Part shown: piece by piece, positions 1 through 7,799 of the stretch
How the letters are laid out: each line of letters begins with the position of its first letter
Numbering within the stretch: position 1 is the first letter of the stretch
Assembly (NCBI RefSeq): GCF_030732845.1
Contig: NZ_JASHKA010000009.1
Coordinates: 62,001-126,000 of the forward strand
DNA length: 64,000 nucleotides
Direction of reading: 5' to 3'
From: Roseibium sp. MMSF_3544
GTDB lineage: Bacteria > Pseudomonadota > Alphaproteobacteria > Rhizobiales > Stappiaceae
Program-made: the position numbers and the translations under genes
The notes under the pieces: generated by a model
What the model was told of the DNA's origin: nothing
Database searches by the model: none
The model's input: only the letters and a program-made list of their open reading frames with translations

Positions 1-362
1 ACCGTCGTGGTCAGCAAGGTCCAGATCTTGTTGTCTTTCAGGCGGATCAGCCCAAAGCAGCGTGCAACCGCGGTTTCGAACTGGATCCAGGCCGTGATCA
101 CACCGCCTTCTTCCGTCGGAACCTCTCCTTCGGCAATTGTCCAGTTGCTCGGTGCCGTCGCGGCGAGCTGGCTGGTCAACATATCGCGAACCTGATCCTT
201 GCCTTCGACGGTCTTGAGGTTCCAGGTGAAGGCGACAAGATCCCGCCAGTAGCAATCGTCCTGAAACAGCTCCACCGCCTTGTCGATGTCGCCGGCTTCC
301 AGCGCGCCCCCAAAGGATTTTAGAAAGGTTTCGGTTTGATGCACCAAAGGTGTGTCGAGCAT
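1..362 (-). CDS. N-terminal part of an NTF2/SnoaL-domain flavin monooxygenase-like protein (partial)
   Basis: The reading frame opens with ATG at 362 and runs leftward off the window without a stop, so only about 120 residues are visible. A strong ribosome site (GGGAGG) lies just upstream. The visible part looks like an NTF2/SnoaL-like domain: it starts MLDTPLVHQTETFLKSF, then has a segment typical of the fold (DIDKAVELFQDDCYWRDLVAFTWNL split over residues 22-46) and a later VITAWIQFET strand. Such a domain at the N terminus, followed by an FAD/NAD(P)-binding monooxygenase body, is a common architecture of bacterial flavin-containing monooxygenase-like oxidoreductases. The body is outside the window, so the enzymatic assignment is inference; a stand-alone SnoaL-like protein is the alternative. 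An AcoR-like regulator lies immediately upstream in the same direction. Confidence 0.6.
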   Translation of the reverse strand, partial: MLDTPLVHQTETFLKSFGGALEAGDIDKAVELFQDDCYWRDLVAFTWNLKTVEGKDQVRDMLTSQLAATAPSNWTIAEGEVPTEEGGVITAWIQFETAVARCFGLIRLKDNKIWTLLTTT

Positions 363-468
363 TTTATTCCTCCCAATATTCAGGCCTGGGAGGATTGCAG
401 ACGCCATGGGCTGCGCGCTATCGCACGCAGCCGTTTTGTGAAAGCAAAGCCAAACAATCTGCTTTGCC

Positions 469-519
469 TGTTGCGTGTGCAACAGCGCGCAACACAGGCG
501 CATGGGCGCAACGTTGCGC
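469..519. promoter_or_regulatory. Array of TGTTGC/GCAACA half-sites and a perfect palindrome (candidate activator site)
   Basis: TGTTGC at 469-474 and GCAACA at 479-484 form a perfect inverted repeat with a 4-base spacer. A further GCAACA follows at 489-494, so half-sites recur every 10 bases. The perfect 14-base palindrome GCGCAACGTTGCGC lies at 506-519. The array sits about 110-160 bp upstream of the monooxygenase-like start codon at 362 and directly downstream of the AcoR-like regulator gene, where an upstream activating sequence would be expected. I could not find a -24/-12 sigma-54 promoter with GG-N10-GC spacing in the rest of the gap. Confidence 0.5.
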
Positions 520-532
520 GGCCAGGTTCAAT

Positions 533-2281
533 TCAGCGCTTGTTGGACAGACCCGCCTTGCGCATCCGGCGCAAGACGGTTGAGCGATTGATGCCGAGGC
601 GCCTTGCGACCAGCGACATGTTTCCATCGCACGCCTCGAGCAACGCTTCCAGGTCGTCTTCCGGGTTCGTCCGTGCCTGTTCAGAAAAGGCTGGCGGCGG
701 CAGGTCCGGCAAATCGATGACGGATCCGTCGACCATCGCCATGGCGATATCGAGCGTTGTCGACAGTTCGCGGATGTTTCCGGGCCACTCGCGGCCATTG
801 AGTTCGGCGCGGGCGGCAGGAGACAATCGAAAATCCTTCGGCGACCGCCGGAGCAGCCGCTCGGCAAGCCAATCGAAGTCCTTGCGGTGCCGAAGCGGTG
901 GAATTGCGACGACCGAACCGGCAAGCCTGAAGTAAAGTTCAGGCCGGAGTTCCTTCAGATTGCCAGGCTTTGCGGGATCCTGTCTCACCGAGGCAATCAC
1001 GCGCAGATCACTGCGTGCTTCCAGCAAAGCGAGAAGGAGCGACTGGCTTTCGTCATCGAGATCCTCAACCCCGCGCAGAAACAGGGTGCCCGAAGCTGCC
1101 TCTGCAATTGCGTCGACCTTTTCCTTCCCGAGCGCGGAACACGAAAGCGCATGAAAGGCCCGGTTGGCCGGTCCGAGAACATGAACGGCTCGCGCCAGAT
1201 ACTCCTTGCCTGTTCCGGTTTCGCCGACCAGCAGGATGGGAACCTGTGTTGCGGCGAGCCGGTCCACTTTCGCGGCCACCTGGGCCAGCGCCGGGTCGGG
1301 TCCGCAGAAACCACGCAAAGGGCCAGACAACGCGCCCATCGCCTGGGAGCGCGGCACTCTCGCCGTCGGCGGCGCAATCGCATGACCAAAGAGCCCGCGG
1401 CCATCGCGTAGGCGAAGAACACGTTCTTCCGGCGGGCGCCCACGCATTAGGTCCGGCAAATCATCGATGCTCAAATCCAGGTGCTGGTCTATTCGGGTGC
1501 CGATCAGCTCCTCAGCGGTCTCGGAGGCAAAACACTCCAGCGCGCCGCGGGTCATGCCGGTGATGTGGCCGCTGTCATCCAGAGCAATGGCAGCTTCGGG
1601 GTCGACCTCCAGAAATTCGGCCGACGTGGAGAAGCGCAAGACCCATTCCTTGCGCTTCATCGCCATGAGATTTGCCATTTCAACCCGTCGTGCCGACGCT
1701 TTTACCAGGTTCATCGCAAGGTTCTGACTCGATTTCGGACTGGGCGAACGCAGGAGCGACACATCCAGCACGGCCGCAAGATTACCGCTCGTGTCGAAGA
1801 TTGGCGCGGACGTGCAGGAAAGCGGCGTATGGGACAATCCGAAGTGATCACCCTGATGAATGGTCACCGGCTTGCCGGTCACGATGCAGGATCCGACCCC
1901 GCAGGTTCCCGCCAGATCTTCGGACCAGTCCGACCCGAGATAGAGCCCTGCCTGGCGCAGCTCTTCTTCAAATCTCGGATCTCCGAAAAAGTCGACGCTG
2001 ATGCCTTTGGCATCGGCCAGGATCAGCACGTAGTTCTGTCCTGCGACCTGCTTGAAAAGCGTTTGCAGCCCGGACCGGGCCGTTGCGATCAATCGCTCGG
2101 ACTGTTCCTGGTGTTCCCTGAGCCGCTGCTCGGTGACGATATGCGGCGGTTCCGGACGTGTCGGGTCCATGCCGTAGGTCTGGACGCACCGTCGCCAGCT
2201 TTCCGAGACAAGCTCGTCCCTGCCGGTTTCGTGTCCCCGAAGCACCCGGTCGATTTCGCTCACGTGTTCTGTGTCGCGCAT
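533..2281 (-). CDS. AcoR-like GAF/AAA+/Fis-type regulator with a degenerate sigma-54 activation domain
   Basis: The 582-residue product has the layout of acetoin-catabolism regulators: a GAF-like sensor (about 65-180), a PAS-like segment (about 215-300), an AAA+ domain (about 320-500) and a C-terminal Fis-type helix-turn-helix (about 545-580, ending LGINRSTVLRRMRKAG). Walker A is intact (GETGTGKE, about 353-360) and an arginine-finger-like ELYFRL remains. The roughly 30-residue stretch that should carry GAFTGA is absent: the chain runs from SCSAL almost directly into SGTLFL. The Walker B acidic pair that should follow is replaced (TLFLRGVED instead of TLFLDEI). Sigma-54 contact and ATP hydrolysis are therefore doubtful. 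The start at 2281 has GGAGG upstream; a longer frame to 2338 has no such support. It probably controls the monooxygenase-like gene downstream. Confidence 0.85.
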   Translation of the reverse strand: MRDTEHVSEIDRVLRGHETGRDELVSESWRRCVQTYGMDPTRPEPPHIVTEQRLREHQEQSERLIATARSGLQTLFKQVAGQNYVLILADAKGISVDFFGDPRFEEELRQAGLYLGSDWSEDLAGTCGVGSCIVTGKPVTIHQGDHFGLSHTPLSCTSAPIFDTSGNLAAVLDVSLLRSPSPKSSQNLAMNLVKASARRVEMANLMAMKRKEWVLRFSTSAEFLEVDPEAAIALDDSGHITGMTRGALECFASETAEELIGTRIDQHLDLSIDDLPDLMRGRPPEERVLRLRDGRGLFGHAIAPPTARVPRSQAMGALSGPLRGFCGPDPALAQVAAKVDRLAATQVPILLVGETGTGKEYLARAVHVLGPANRAFHALSCSALGKEKVDAIAEAASGTLFLRGVEDLDDESQSLLLALLEARSDLRVIASVRQDPAKPGNLKELRPELYFRLAGSVVAIPPLRHRKDFDWLAERLLRRSPKDFRLSPAARAELNGREWPGNIRELSTTLDIAMAMVDGSVIDLPDLPPPAFSEQARTNPEDDLEALLEACDGNMSLVARRLGINRSTVLRRMRKAGLSNKR

Positions 2282-2356
2282 GCCATCCTCCCTGGCATTG
2301 CGCTTTACGATAGCCTGACCGCCGGTCTTTGCAAACAATCGCTCGAAAAGGGCTGC

Positions 2357-3883
2357 TCAGGCCGCCATTTTCGACACGTCCCGGCCGCGATAACTGAGCG
2401 CTTCGGCAAGATGGATGCGGCCAACGGTGTCCCGGCCGTCGAGATCGGCGAGCGTCCGGGCGAGTTTCAGGACCCGGTGATAGCCGCGTGCGCTGAGATG
2501 CAGCTTTTCGGCGGCATCGCGCAGGAATGCCAGACCCATTTCGTCCGGCTGCGCCATTTTCTCGACGATGGAAGCCGGCGCCTGAGCGTTGCAGCGGCAG
2601 GCGATCCCGAGGTCGAAAAAACGCATCTCCTGAATGCGCCGGGCTTCGGCGACGCGTGCCGCGACCACGTCCGACGGCTCTGCCTCGGCCGGGCCGATCA
2701 AATCTGCCGCAGTGACTGCCGGAACATCGATCCGGACGTCGATCCGGTCGAGAAACGGTCCGGAGACGCGGGTCTGGTAGTCGGTTACGCAGCGCTCGCC
2801 ACGGCGGCACACATGACCCGGTTCGCCTGCATGGCCGCAGCGGCAGGGGTTCATGGCAGCCACGAGCTGGATGCGCGCAGGATAGGTGACCCGATGGTTG
2901 GCGCGCGCGATCACCGCCTCGCCGGTCTCCAGCGGCTGACGCAGGCTGTCGAGCACTTGCGGATTGAATTCCGGCAATTCATCCAGAAAGAGAACGCCGT
3001 TGTGGGCCAGCGACACCTCTCCGGGTCTTGCACGCAAACCGCCACCAACCAGGGCGGCCATGGAGGCGGAATGATGCGGCGAGCGGAACGGGCGCCGGTC
3101 GGTCAGCCGGCCTTCGGCGAGCTCCCCGGCCAGCGAGGCGATCATGGAGACTTCCAAAAGCTCACGCGGTGTCAACGGTGGCAGGATGGAGGGCAGGCGG
3201 CTGGCCAGCATCGACTTGCCCGACCCCGGAGGGCCGGTCATCAGCAGATTGTGACCTCCCGCGGCCGCGATTTCGAGCGCACGCCTTGCCGTTTCCTGAC
3301 CCTTGACTTCGGCAAGGTCAGGCAGCACTCCGGGGTTGCCCTGAAGCTTGGCGGCCGGGCGGGAAAGGATCTGCGTTCCCTTGAAATGATTGGCCAGCTG
3401 GATCAGCGAGCGCGGTGCCAGAATGTCCATATCGGCATCGGCCCAAGCCGCTTCGCTGCCGCTGGCCGCGGGGCAAATCAAACCCTTGCCGAGTGCGTTC
3501 GCCCCCATCGCGGCAGGAAGAACACCGGCGACCGGCGCCAGCGTTCCGTCGAGGCCGAGTTCGCCCAGAACAACGTAACCGTCGAGAAACTCTGCCGGAA
3601 TGGCACCAATTGCAGCCATCACGCCAAGCGCAATGGGCAGATCGTAGTGCGACCCCTCCTTCGGCAAGTCCGCAGGGGCGAGGTTGACGGTGACCCGTTT
3701 GGCCGGCAGCGCGAGTCCGGACGCGGAAAGGGCTGCCCTGACGCGTTCCCGGCTTTCGGCGACCGCCTTGTCCGGCAGGCCGACAACATTGAAGGCCACC
3801 ATGCCTGGCCCGACATGCACCTGCACATCGACCGGGACAGCATCGATACCTTGAAAAGCGACCGTCGTGACGCGACTGACCAT
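2357..3883 (-). CDS. comM: YifB/ComM family Mg-chelatase-like AAA+ ATPase
   Basis: This 508-residue protein matches the full length of the ComM/YifB family. An N-terminal Lon-protease-like fold (about 1-170) opens MVSRVTTVAFQGIDAVPV. A Mg-chelatase-type AAA+ domain follows, with Walker A GPPGSGKSM (about 215-223), the family signature RPFRSPHHSAS and Walker B-like FLDELPEF. A cysteine cluster (NPCRCGHAGEPGHVCRRGERC region, about 343-363) and a C-terminal helical domain with SARGYHRVLKLARTLADL complete it. In Vibrio, ComM is a hexameric helicase that drives branch migration during integration of transforming DNA. It is widespread in bacteria not known to be competent, so the role here is inferred from family. 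It lies upstream of and codirectional with the AcoR-like gene (75 bp gap). Confidence 0.95.
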   Translation of the reverse strand: MVSRVTTVAFQGIDAVPVDVQVHVGPGMVAFNVVGLPDKAVAESRERVRAALSASGLALPAKRVTVNLAPADLPKEGSHYDLPIALGVMAAIGAIPAEFLDGYVVLGELGLDGTLAPVAGVLPAAMGANALGKGLICPAASGSEAAWADADMDILAPRSLIQLANHFKGTQILSRPAAKLQGNPGVLPDLAEVKGQETARRALEIAAAGGHNLLMTGPPGSGKSMLASRLPSILPPLTPRELLEVSMIASLAGELAEGRLTDRRPFRSPHHSASMAALVGGGLRARPGEVSLAHNGVLFLDELPEFNPQVLDSLRQPLETGEAVIARANHRVTYPARIQLVAAMNPCRCGHAGEPGHVCRRGERCVTDYQTRVSGPFLDRIDVRIDVPAVTAADLIGPAEAEPSDVVAARVAEARRIQEMRFFDLGIACRCNAQAPASIVEKMAQPDEMGLAFLRDAAEKLHLSARGYHRVLKLARTLADLDGRDTVGRIHLAEALSYRGRDVSKMAA

Positions 3884-4054
3884 GCGCAGCCCTCTACCTT
3901 GAGATGTATTTCAACCAAACATATCTCAAATCAGGTTGCAAGAACAAATGTGGAACGATTTATGGCGGAGCGGCTGCTACTGCCCTGTCGACACCGGCGT
4001 CTGCCACCGGAACCAAAGGTAATGACGGGCGCTTATTCGCACTGCCGATGGGTG

Positions 4055-4291
4055 TCAGGACGCGTAAATGCGCAAGCTGCGGGGAATTTTGGTGCACCCT
4101 GTCGTGCCGCTTAGAACCTGGTGCAGATAGGGGGGAATGCAGAAGTCCTCACTCGGGGTGAGACCGTTCATCTCCATCCAGTCCGACAGGAGCTCAATCA
4201 TCTTGTCCGGGTCTTTTTCGAACATGGCCCTGCAGAGCTCCGTGTCGAGTTGCAGGTTTTCGCTTGTCGTTTTCGAAACGATCATGGGCAT
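4055..4291 (-). CDS. Small hypothetical protein (78 aa)
   Basis: I do not recognise a family. The frame encodes 78 residues starting MPMIVSKTTSENLQLDTELC, with an acidic amphipathic middle (KDPDKMIELLSDWMEMNGL). The codons of the first 50 residues mostly end in G or C, as in neighbouring real genes; the last 15 codons look less coding. A perfect TATAAT lies about 20 bases upstream of the ATG. It fills the otherwise empty 513-bp gap between comM and the MFS gene and points leftward like both. No good ribosome site is visible (only a weak CTGAG). A chance ORF remains possible. Confidence 0.4.
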   Translation of the reverse strand: MPMIVSKTTSENLQLDTELCRAMFEKDPDKMIELLSDWMEMNGLTPSEDFCIPPYLHQVLSGTTGCTKIPRSLRIYAS

Positions 4292-4301
4292 CTCAGGTCA
4301 C

Positions 4302-4307
4302 ATTATA
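4302..4307 (-). promoter_or_regulatory. Candidate -10 box for the small ORF
   Basis: Read on the minus strand this is a perfect TATAAT, with the ATG of the 78-aa ORF about 10 bases downstream of it. There is no convincing TTGACA at 17 bases, so it is supporting evidence only. Confidence 0.3.
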
Positions 4308-4396
4308 CAATCATAGCGTGCCATAATGATGGATGCTATTTTCGGGAAAGACCAGCACATAGGCGTTATGCCGTTCCCGGCCACCATAAACCGGTG

Positions 4397-5545
4397 TTAT
4401 GGGCGATTGCCGGCTGCATCACGCTCCCTCGGACTGAAGAACGCAAGTCCGCAGCACAAGATGCCGGACGCAACAAACAGCGCCGGGTGGCCCAGCACGG
4501 GTATCGCGAACCCGGCGACAACGGGGCCAACACCCTGTCCAAGAGAAATCAGGAAAAAAGTCAGACCGAAGCCAATGGACGGCGCATCCCGGAAAATGCG
4601 CATGCTCCACATGCCGTAAAGGGCTGTCATGACAATGAAACCGACACCGAAGAAGGCGGCGGAGAAATAAATGCCGTGCCGGACCCCGATCAGAAAAGGA
4701 AGGGTTCCAACGGCAGTGCCGACGACGAGCGCCAAGACCCAGTAGGTCCGTCGTAAGCCCCAGCGGTTGACGAAACCCCCGGCAAAACACCCGGTCACGC
4801 CTGCCATACCAAGCACGATCCAGAACAGAATGGCGTCGTTGGCGTTTTCGGTCCGGTCAACCAGCAGCTCGACGGCATAGGTCCAGTAGACGGCGGAAAA
4901 AATACCGAACAGGAACGCGGCAACAAAGAGCGGACGGGCGGCCCGCTGCAACAGAAACCTGGGAGAAATCGCGGCCATGGCGTTGGCCGGCCGTGGACTG
5001 TGATGCGGCAGCGTCCAGTAGTTGCACAGGGTAATCACCAGTGCCAGCCCCGCAAACAGGAACCAGGCGAGGCGCCAGTCCTCGCCTGCATAGAGCGCCA
5101 GTGGTCCGGCAAAGGCCACACCAAAGCCGGTTCCGGAGTTGATCCAGGCATAGATCGTGTTCTGCCGGCTCGGTTCGGTGTGCCGGACGATGACGTCGGA
5201 AAAGGGCGGATACGCCAGCCCTGGGCTGGCGCCGGCCAGAAACACCCCGAATGCGAGGATCCAGGCATCGGGAGCAACGGCAATCGTTGCCATGCCGCAG
5301 GCCGCCGTCAGTCCTCCAAGCAGGATGGGCAATCTTGGACCGAACCAGGTCGACAGGCCCGACCCGAGAAAGGTCGCCATCAGATATCCGGCGTAGGACA
5401 GCCCGGCAATCAGGCCGATCGTCTCGGTCGACAGGCCGAATTCCTGGCGGAATTCGGGAAGAAACAAGCCAAAGCAATACCTTGCCAGCCCATAGGTGGC
5501 GGCAACTATCGCCAGGCCCGCGACGGTCAGGCCGCGGGTCTTCAT
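4397..5545 (-). CDS. MFS transporter, YbfB/YjiJ-like
   Basis: The 382-residue product is a 12-helix major-facilitator protein. It opens MKTRGLTVAGLAIVAATYGL with a first hydrophobic helix and has alternating hydrophobic helices to the C terminus. The early ARYCFGLFLPEFRQEFGLS and GLSYAGYLMATFLGS segments resemble the YbfB/YjiJ group. I chose ATG 5545 because it falls 7 bases after the stop of the upstream methyltransferase gene, a spacing typical of translational coupling; the frame is open to 5593 but would overlap that gene. Coupling to an EgtD-like methyltransferase suggests that it exports or imports the methylated product or its precursor. The substrate is unknown. Confidence 0.85.
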   Translation of the reverse strand: MKTRGLTVAGLAIVAATYGLARYCFGLFLPEFRQEFGLSTETIGLIAGLSYAGYLMATFLGSGLSTWFGPRLPILLGGLTAACGMATIAVAPDAWILAFGVFLAGASPGLAYPPFSDVIVRHTEPSRQNTIYAWINSGTGFGVAFAGPLALYAGEDWRLAWFLFAGLALVITLCNYWTLPHHSPRPANAMAAISPRFLLQRAARPLFVAAFLFGIFSAVYWTYAVELLVDRTENANDAILFWIVLGMAGVTGCFAGGFVNRWGLRRTYWVLALVVGTAVGTLPFLIGVRHGIYFSAAFFGVGFIVMTALYGMWSMRIFRDAPSIGFGLTFFLISLGQGVGPVVAGFAIPVLGHPALFVASGILCCGLAFFSPRERDAAGNRP

Positions 5546-5552
5546 GGCATTG

Positions 5553-6587
5553 TCATAGCCGCCGGGAGAGCTGGAAGTGAAGTGTCTTGTCATCTGTCAA
5601 CGTCTCGCCGGCAATCCGGAAATGCCCACCATGTTCCCTGTAGTGCCGATACTGATCAAGCGTGAGTTTCAGGCAGAAGTTAGACACGTGCAGGTTTCGT
5701 CCATTGACTGTGCTGGAAAATTCCTCGCCAAGCACAGCAACATGCGCCGTTTCGTTTTCCTGAAACGGCACGGGCAGCAGAAAAAAGCGGTTCAGTGTGG
5801 GCAGCGCGCGACCGACCGCCTGCTCAAACGCGATCCGTGAAAACCTCTGCATGGCGGGATGGGCATAAAAGAACGGGATCCGGTCGATCTGGTGCGTGGC
5901 GTAGAGCTGGCTCTCCGACAACAGCAGGTCGCCGGGCCGTGCGATGTCCTTCAGCCAGCCGTTGACGGTGAACGGGTCGTCGTTTCCTTCCTGAAAGCCC
6001 AGCATGGTGATGAGCGCAGGCGGCCCCTCTTCGCCAATGACGTCCTTCAGCCGGAATTCGTCAAACGAGCAGGTCATAAATTCAAGGTCTGTCCCGGGCA
6101 GGGCGTCCTGAAGAGCCGAGCGCATGTGAGCGACGGACATCGGGTTGAGATCGACCGCGATGTAGCGGTCAATGGCCACCCCGAGCTGTTGCAGTGCCTT
6201 CAGGATGAACCCGGTCTTGACCGGCTCGGGGCCGAGCTCGACATAGACAAGCGGGCCACCGGCACTTTCGCCGGCAACCTGTTCGCAAATCCGGAACAGG
6301 GCCTGCCTGAAGGAGACGCCGCCCTCGGTCAGCTGCCCGAGCGACTGCGAGCCGACACCCGTTTCGTTCAATTCCCGCATCAGCCGGAAGACCTCGTCGA
6401 GATGGTCGGTGGCTTGATGCTCCCGGCCCTCGTTGGTGTATTTGACGCGGTTATCCTGCGTCACGATCCGGTCCAGACTGAACTCGGTGTGGGACGCGAT
6501 CGCCCGATGCACCCTGGACTGCAACGAAGACGCAGGCGTGTTCGCGACTTCAAGATCTGACTGGCTGAAAGTAAACGCGAGAGTCAT
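5553..6587 (-). CDS. EgtD-like SAM-dependent methyltransferase
   Basis: The 344-residue product belongs to the EgtD-type methyltransferase family (histidine-specific SAM-dependent). It shows a Rossmann SAM site with YVELGPEPVKTGFILKAL (about 115-132) and an acidic loop AVDLNPMSV (about 144-152). The C-terminal strand block resembles EgtD: NLHVSNFCLKLTLDQYRHYREH (two parts, about 298-319). Canonical EgtD makes ergothioneine precursor hercynine by trimethylating histidine; in mycobacterial EgtD, Glu282 and Ser284 hold the substrate. The matching positions here appear to be Ser and Phe, so a different substrate is likely. No egtB-like gene is in the window. The ATG at 6587 was chosen over upstream 6641 because the family similarity starts here. 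The gene is divergent from a LysR gene and coupled to an MFS gene. Confidence 0.75.
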   Translation of the reverse strand: MTLAFTFSQSDLEVANTPASSLQSRVHRAIASHTEFSLDRIVTQDNRVKYTNEGREHQATDHLDEVFRLMRELNETGVGSQSLGQLTEGGVSFRQALFRICEQVAGESAGGPLVYVELGPEPVKTGFILKALQQLGVAIDRYIAVDLNPMSVAHMRSALQDALPGTDLEFMTCSFDEFRLKDVIGEEGPPALITMLGFQEGNDDPFTVNGWLKDIARPGDLLLSESQLYATHQIDRIPFFYAHPAMQRFSRIAFEQAVGRALPTLNRFFLLPVPFQENETAHVAVLGEEFSSTVNGRNLHVSNFCLKLTLDQYRHYREHGGHFRIAGETLTDDKTLHFQLSRRL

Positions 6588-6667
6588 GGCTGATACCCGT
6601 TTTGATAATAAGATTTCCCGGATTACGTGATTTCGCCCCATTTATAAAATTTATAATTGAAGAACTT

Positions 6668-6684
6668 CATAATGGAACGTTATG
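6668..6684. promoter_or_regulatory. LysR-type operator candidate (T-N11-A dyad)
   Basis: CATAA-N7-TTATG is a perfect dyad that contains the T-N11-A signature at 6670-6682. It lies in the AT-rich divergent gap between the methyltransferase (start 6587) and the LysR gene (start 6758). A nearby direct repeat of ATTTATAA sits at about 6641-6658. Position and form fit an autoregulatory LysR site also controlling the methyltransferase-MFS operon. Confidence 0.5.
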
Positions 6685-6757
6685 CTCGTGCACACAGGGC
6701 ATGAGGAGACGCCGGCGGGCCAAAGTCCGGTACGGCACAAGGGCAGGATGACACAGG

Positions 6758-7666
6758 ATGACCATCGGCCGATTCAATATCGAATTGCTGGAAGCATTCG
6801 TCGCCGTTGCAGAGGCAGGCAATGTTACCCATGCCGGAAGCAAGCTGAACCGCACGCAACCCTGCGTCAGCACACAGCTCCGGCGCCTTGAGGATCGGGT
6901 CGGCAAGCCCTTGATCGAACGCACGGCGCGGACCATGAACTTGACGCCAGCCGGGCGGATCCTTTATCAGCACGCAACGGAAATCCTGAAATCCCATGAG
7001 GAGGCCCGATTGCGCCTGTCGGCGCCGGAGCTGACCGGAACCGTGCATGTCGGCCTTCCGGAATGGTTTGCCACCGGCCAGCTTCAGTCGATCTTCTGCA
7101 ACTTCGTGCGCATCCATCCGAACGTCAAACTGGAGATGACGGTCGCCGACAGCGCAACGCTTCACGACATGCTCTCCAACAACGAGATCAATCTTGCCAT
7201 TGCGCTGGTATCTTCTTCAAAGCCGGAACCGGTCGGCATCGTGGAGGAGCCGCTTTTGTGGGCCGTCAGCGAGGACTGTGTTCTGAGCGATCCGCTGCCC
7301 CTGATCCTGTTCCCGGAGCCCTGCCCCTTCCGGGAGCTGGCATTTCGCGCGCTCGCGAGTGCCGGCCGGCAGTGGTATGAGCGGATTACAACCACAAGCG
7401 TTGCCGCCGCCCAGGTGGCCGTCACCTCTGGAGCGGGCATCTGCTGCCTCCCCTCCGGCGCGTTTCAGGAGGGTTTCAAGCTGTTAAGGGATCAGGACGG
7501 TTTCCCGGCCCTGCCCTCCGCGCAGCTCGCCATCTATACGCCCTCCAAGGCACAGTCGCCTATTGTCGACTATCTGGAAGAACATCTCACCGAGCTTCTC
7601 AAAAACGCCATTGCCCCACGCTCTGCGCTGTCCGGTAAAGCCCAACCGGATCTTCGGGTTGTTTGA
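6758..7666 (+). CDS. LysR-type transcriptional regulator
   Basis: This 302-residue protein has the standard LysR length and layout. An N-terminal winged helix (residues 1-62) has the helix-turn-helix FVAVAEAGNVTHAGSKLNRT and then QPCVSTQLRRLEDRVGKPL. A periplasmic-binding-like effector domain (about 90-295) follows. It is transcribed away from the EgtD-like/MFS pair and shares a dyad-containing gap with it, so it most likely regulates that pair. The Tat-exported cyclase gene 133 bp downstream, in the same direction, may also belong to its regulon. The effector is unknown. Confidence 0.92.
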   Translation: MTIGRFNIELLEAFVAVAEAGNVTHAGSKLNRTQPCVSTQLRRLEDRVGKPLIERTARTMNLTPAGRILYQHATEILKSHEEARLRLSAPELTGTVHVGLPEWFATGQLQSIFCNFVRIHPNVKLEMTVADSATLHDMLSNNEINLAIALVSSSKPEPVGIVEEPLLWAVSEDCVLSDPLPLILFPEPCPFRELAFRALASAGRQWYERITTTSVAAAQVAVTSGAGICCLPSGAFQEGFKLLRDQDGFPALPSAQLAIYTPSKAQSPIVDYLEEHLTELLKNAIAPRSALSGKAQPDLRVV

Positions 7667-7799
7667 TGCAACGCTTTGATTCGGCAGGATGAATTCCCTT
7701 CCGGAAAATGGTGACGGAAGCCGGTGACAACAATTTAACTGGCAAAATTCCCGATCCAAGCGCAGCATTCCCTTGCGTAAAAAATAGGAGCGAGCTGCC

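Noticed and set aside
363-532. Sigma-54 (-24/-12) promoter for the monooxygenase-like gene
   Set aside because: I found no GG-N10-GC pair with the right surroundings; TGGC and TTGC do occur but at wrong spacing.
1481-4114. 877-aa open frame on the plus strand
   Set aside because: It lies antisense to the well-supported AcoR-like and comM genes, has no recognisable protein pattern and is a by-product of GC-rich codons.
3904-4161. 85-aa plus-strand frame between comM and the MFS gene
   Set aside because: It has poor codon pattern and no ribosome site and overlaps the better-supported minus-strand ORF.
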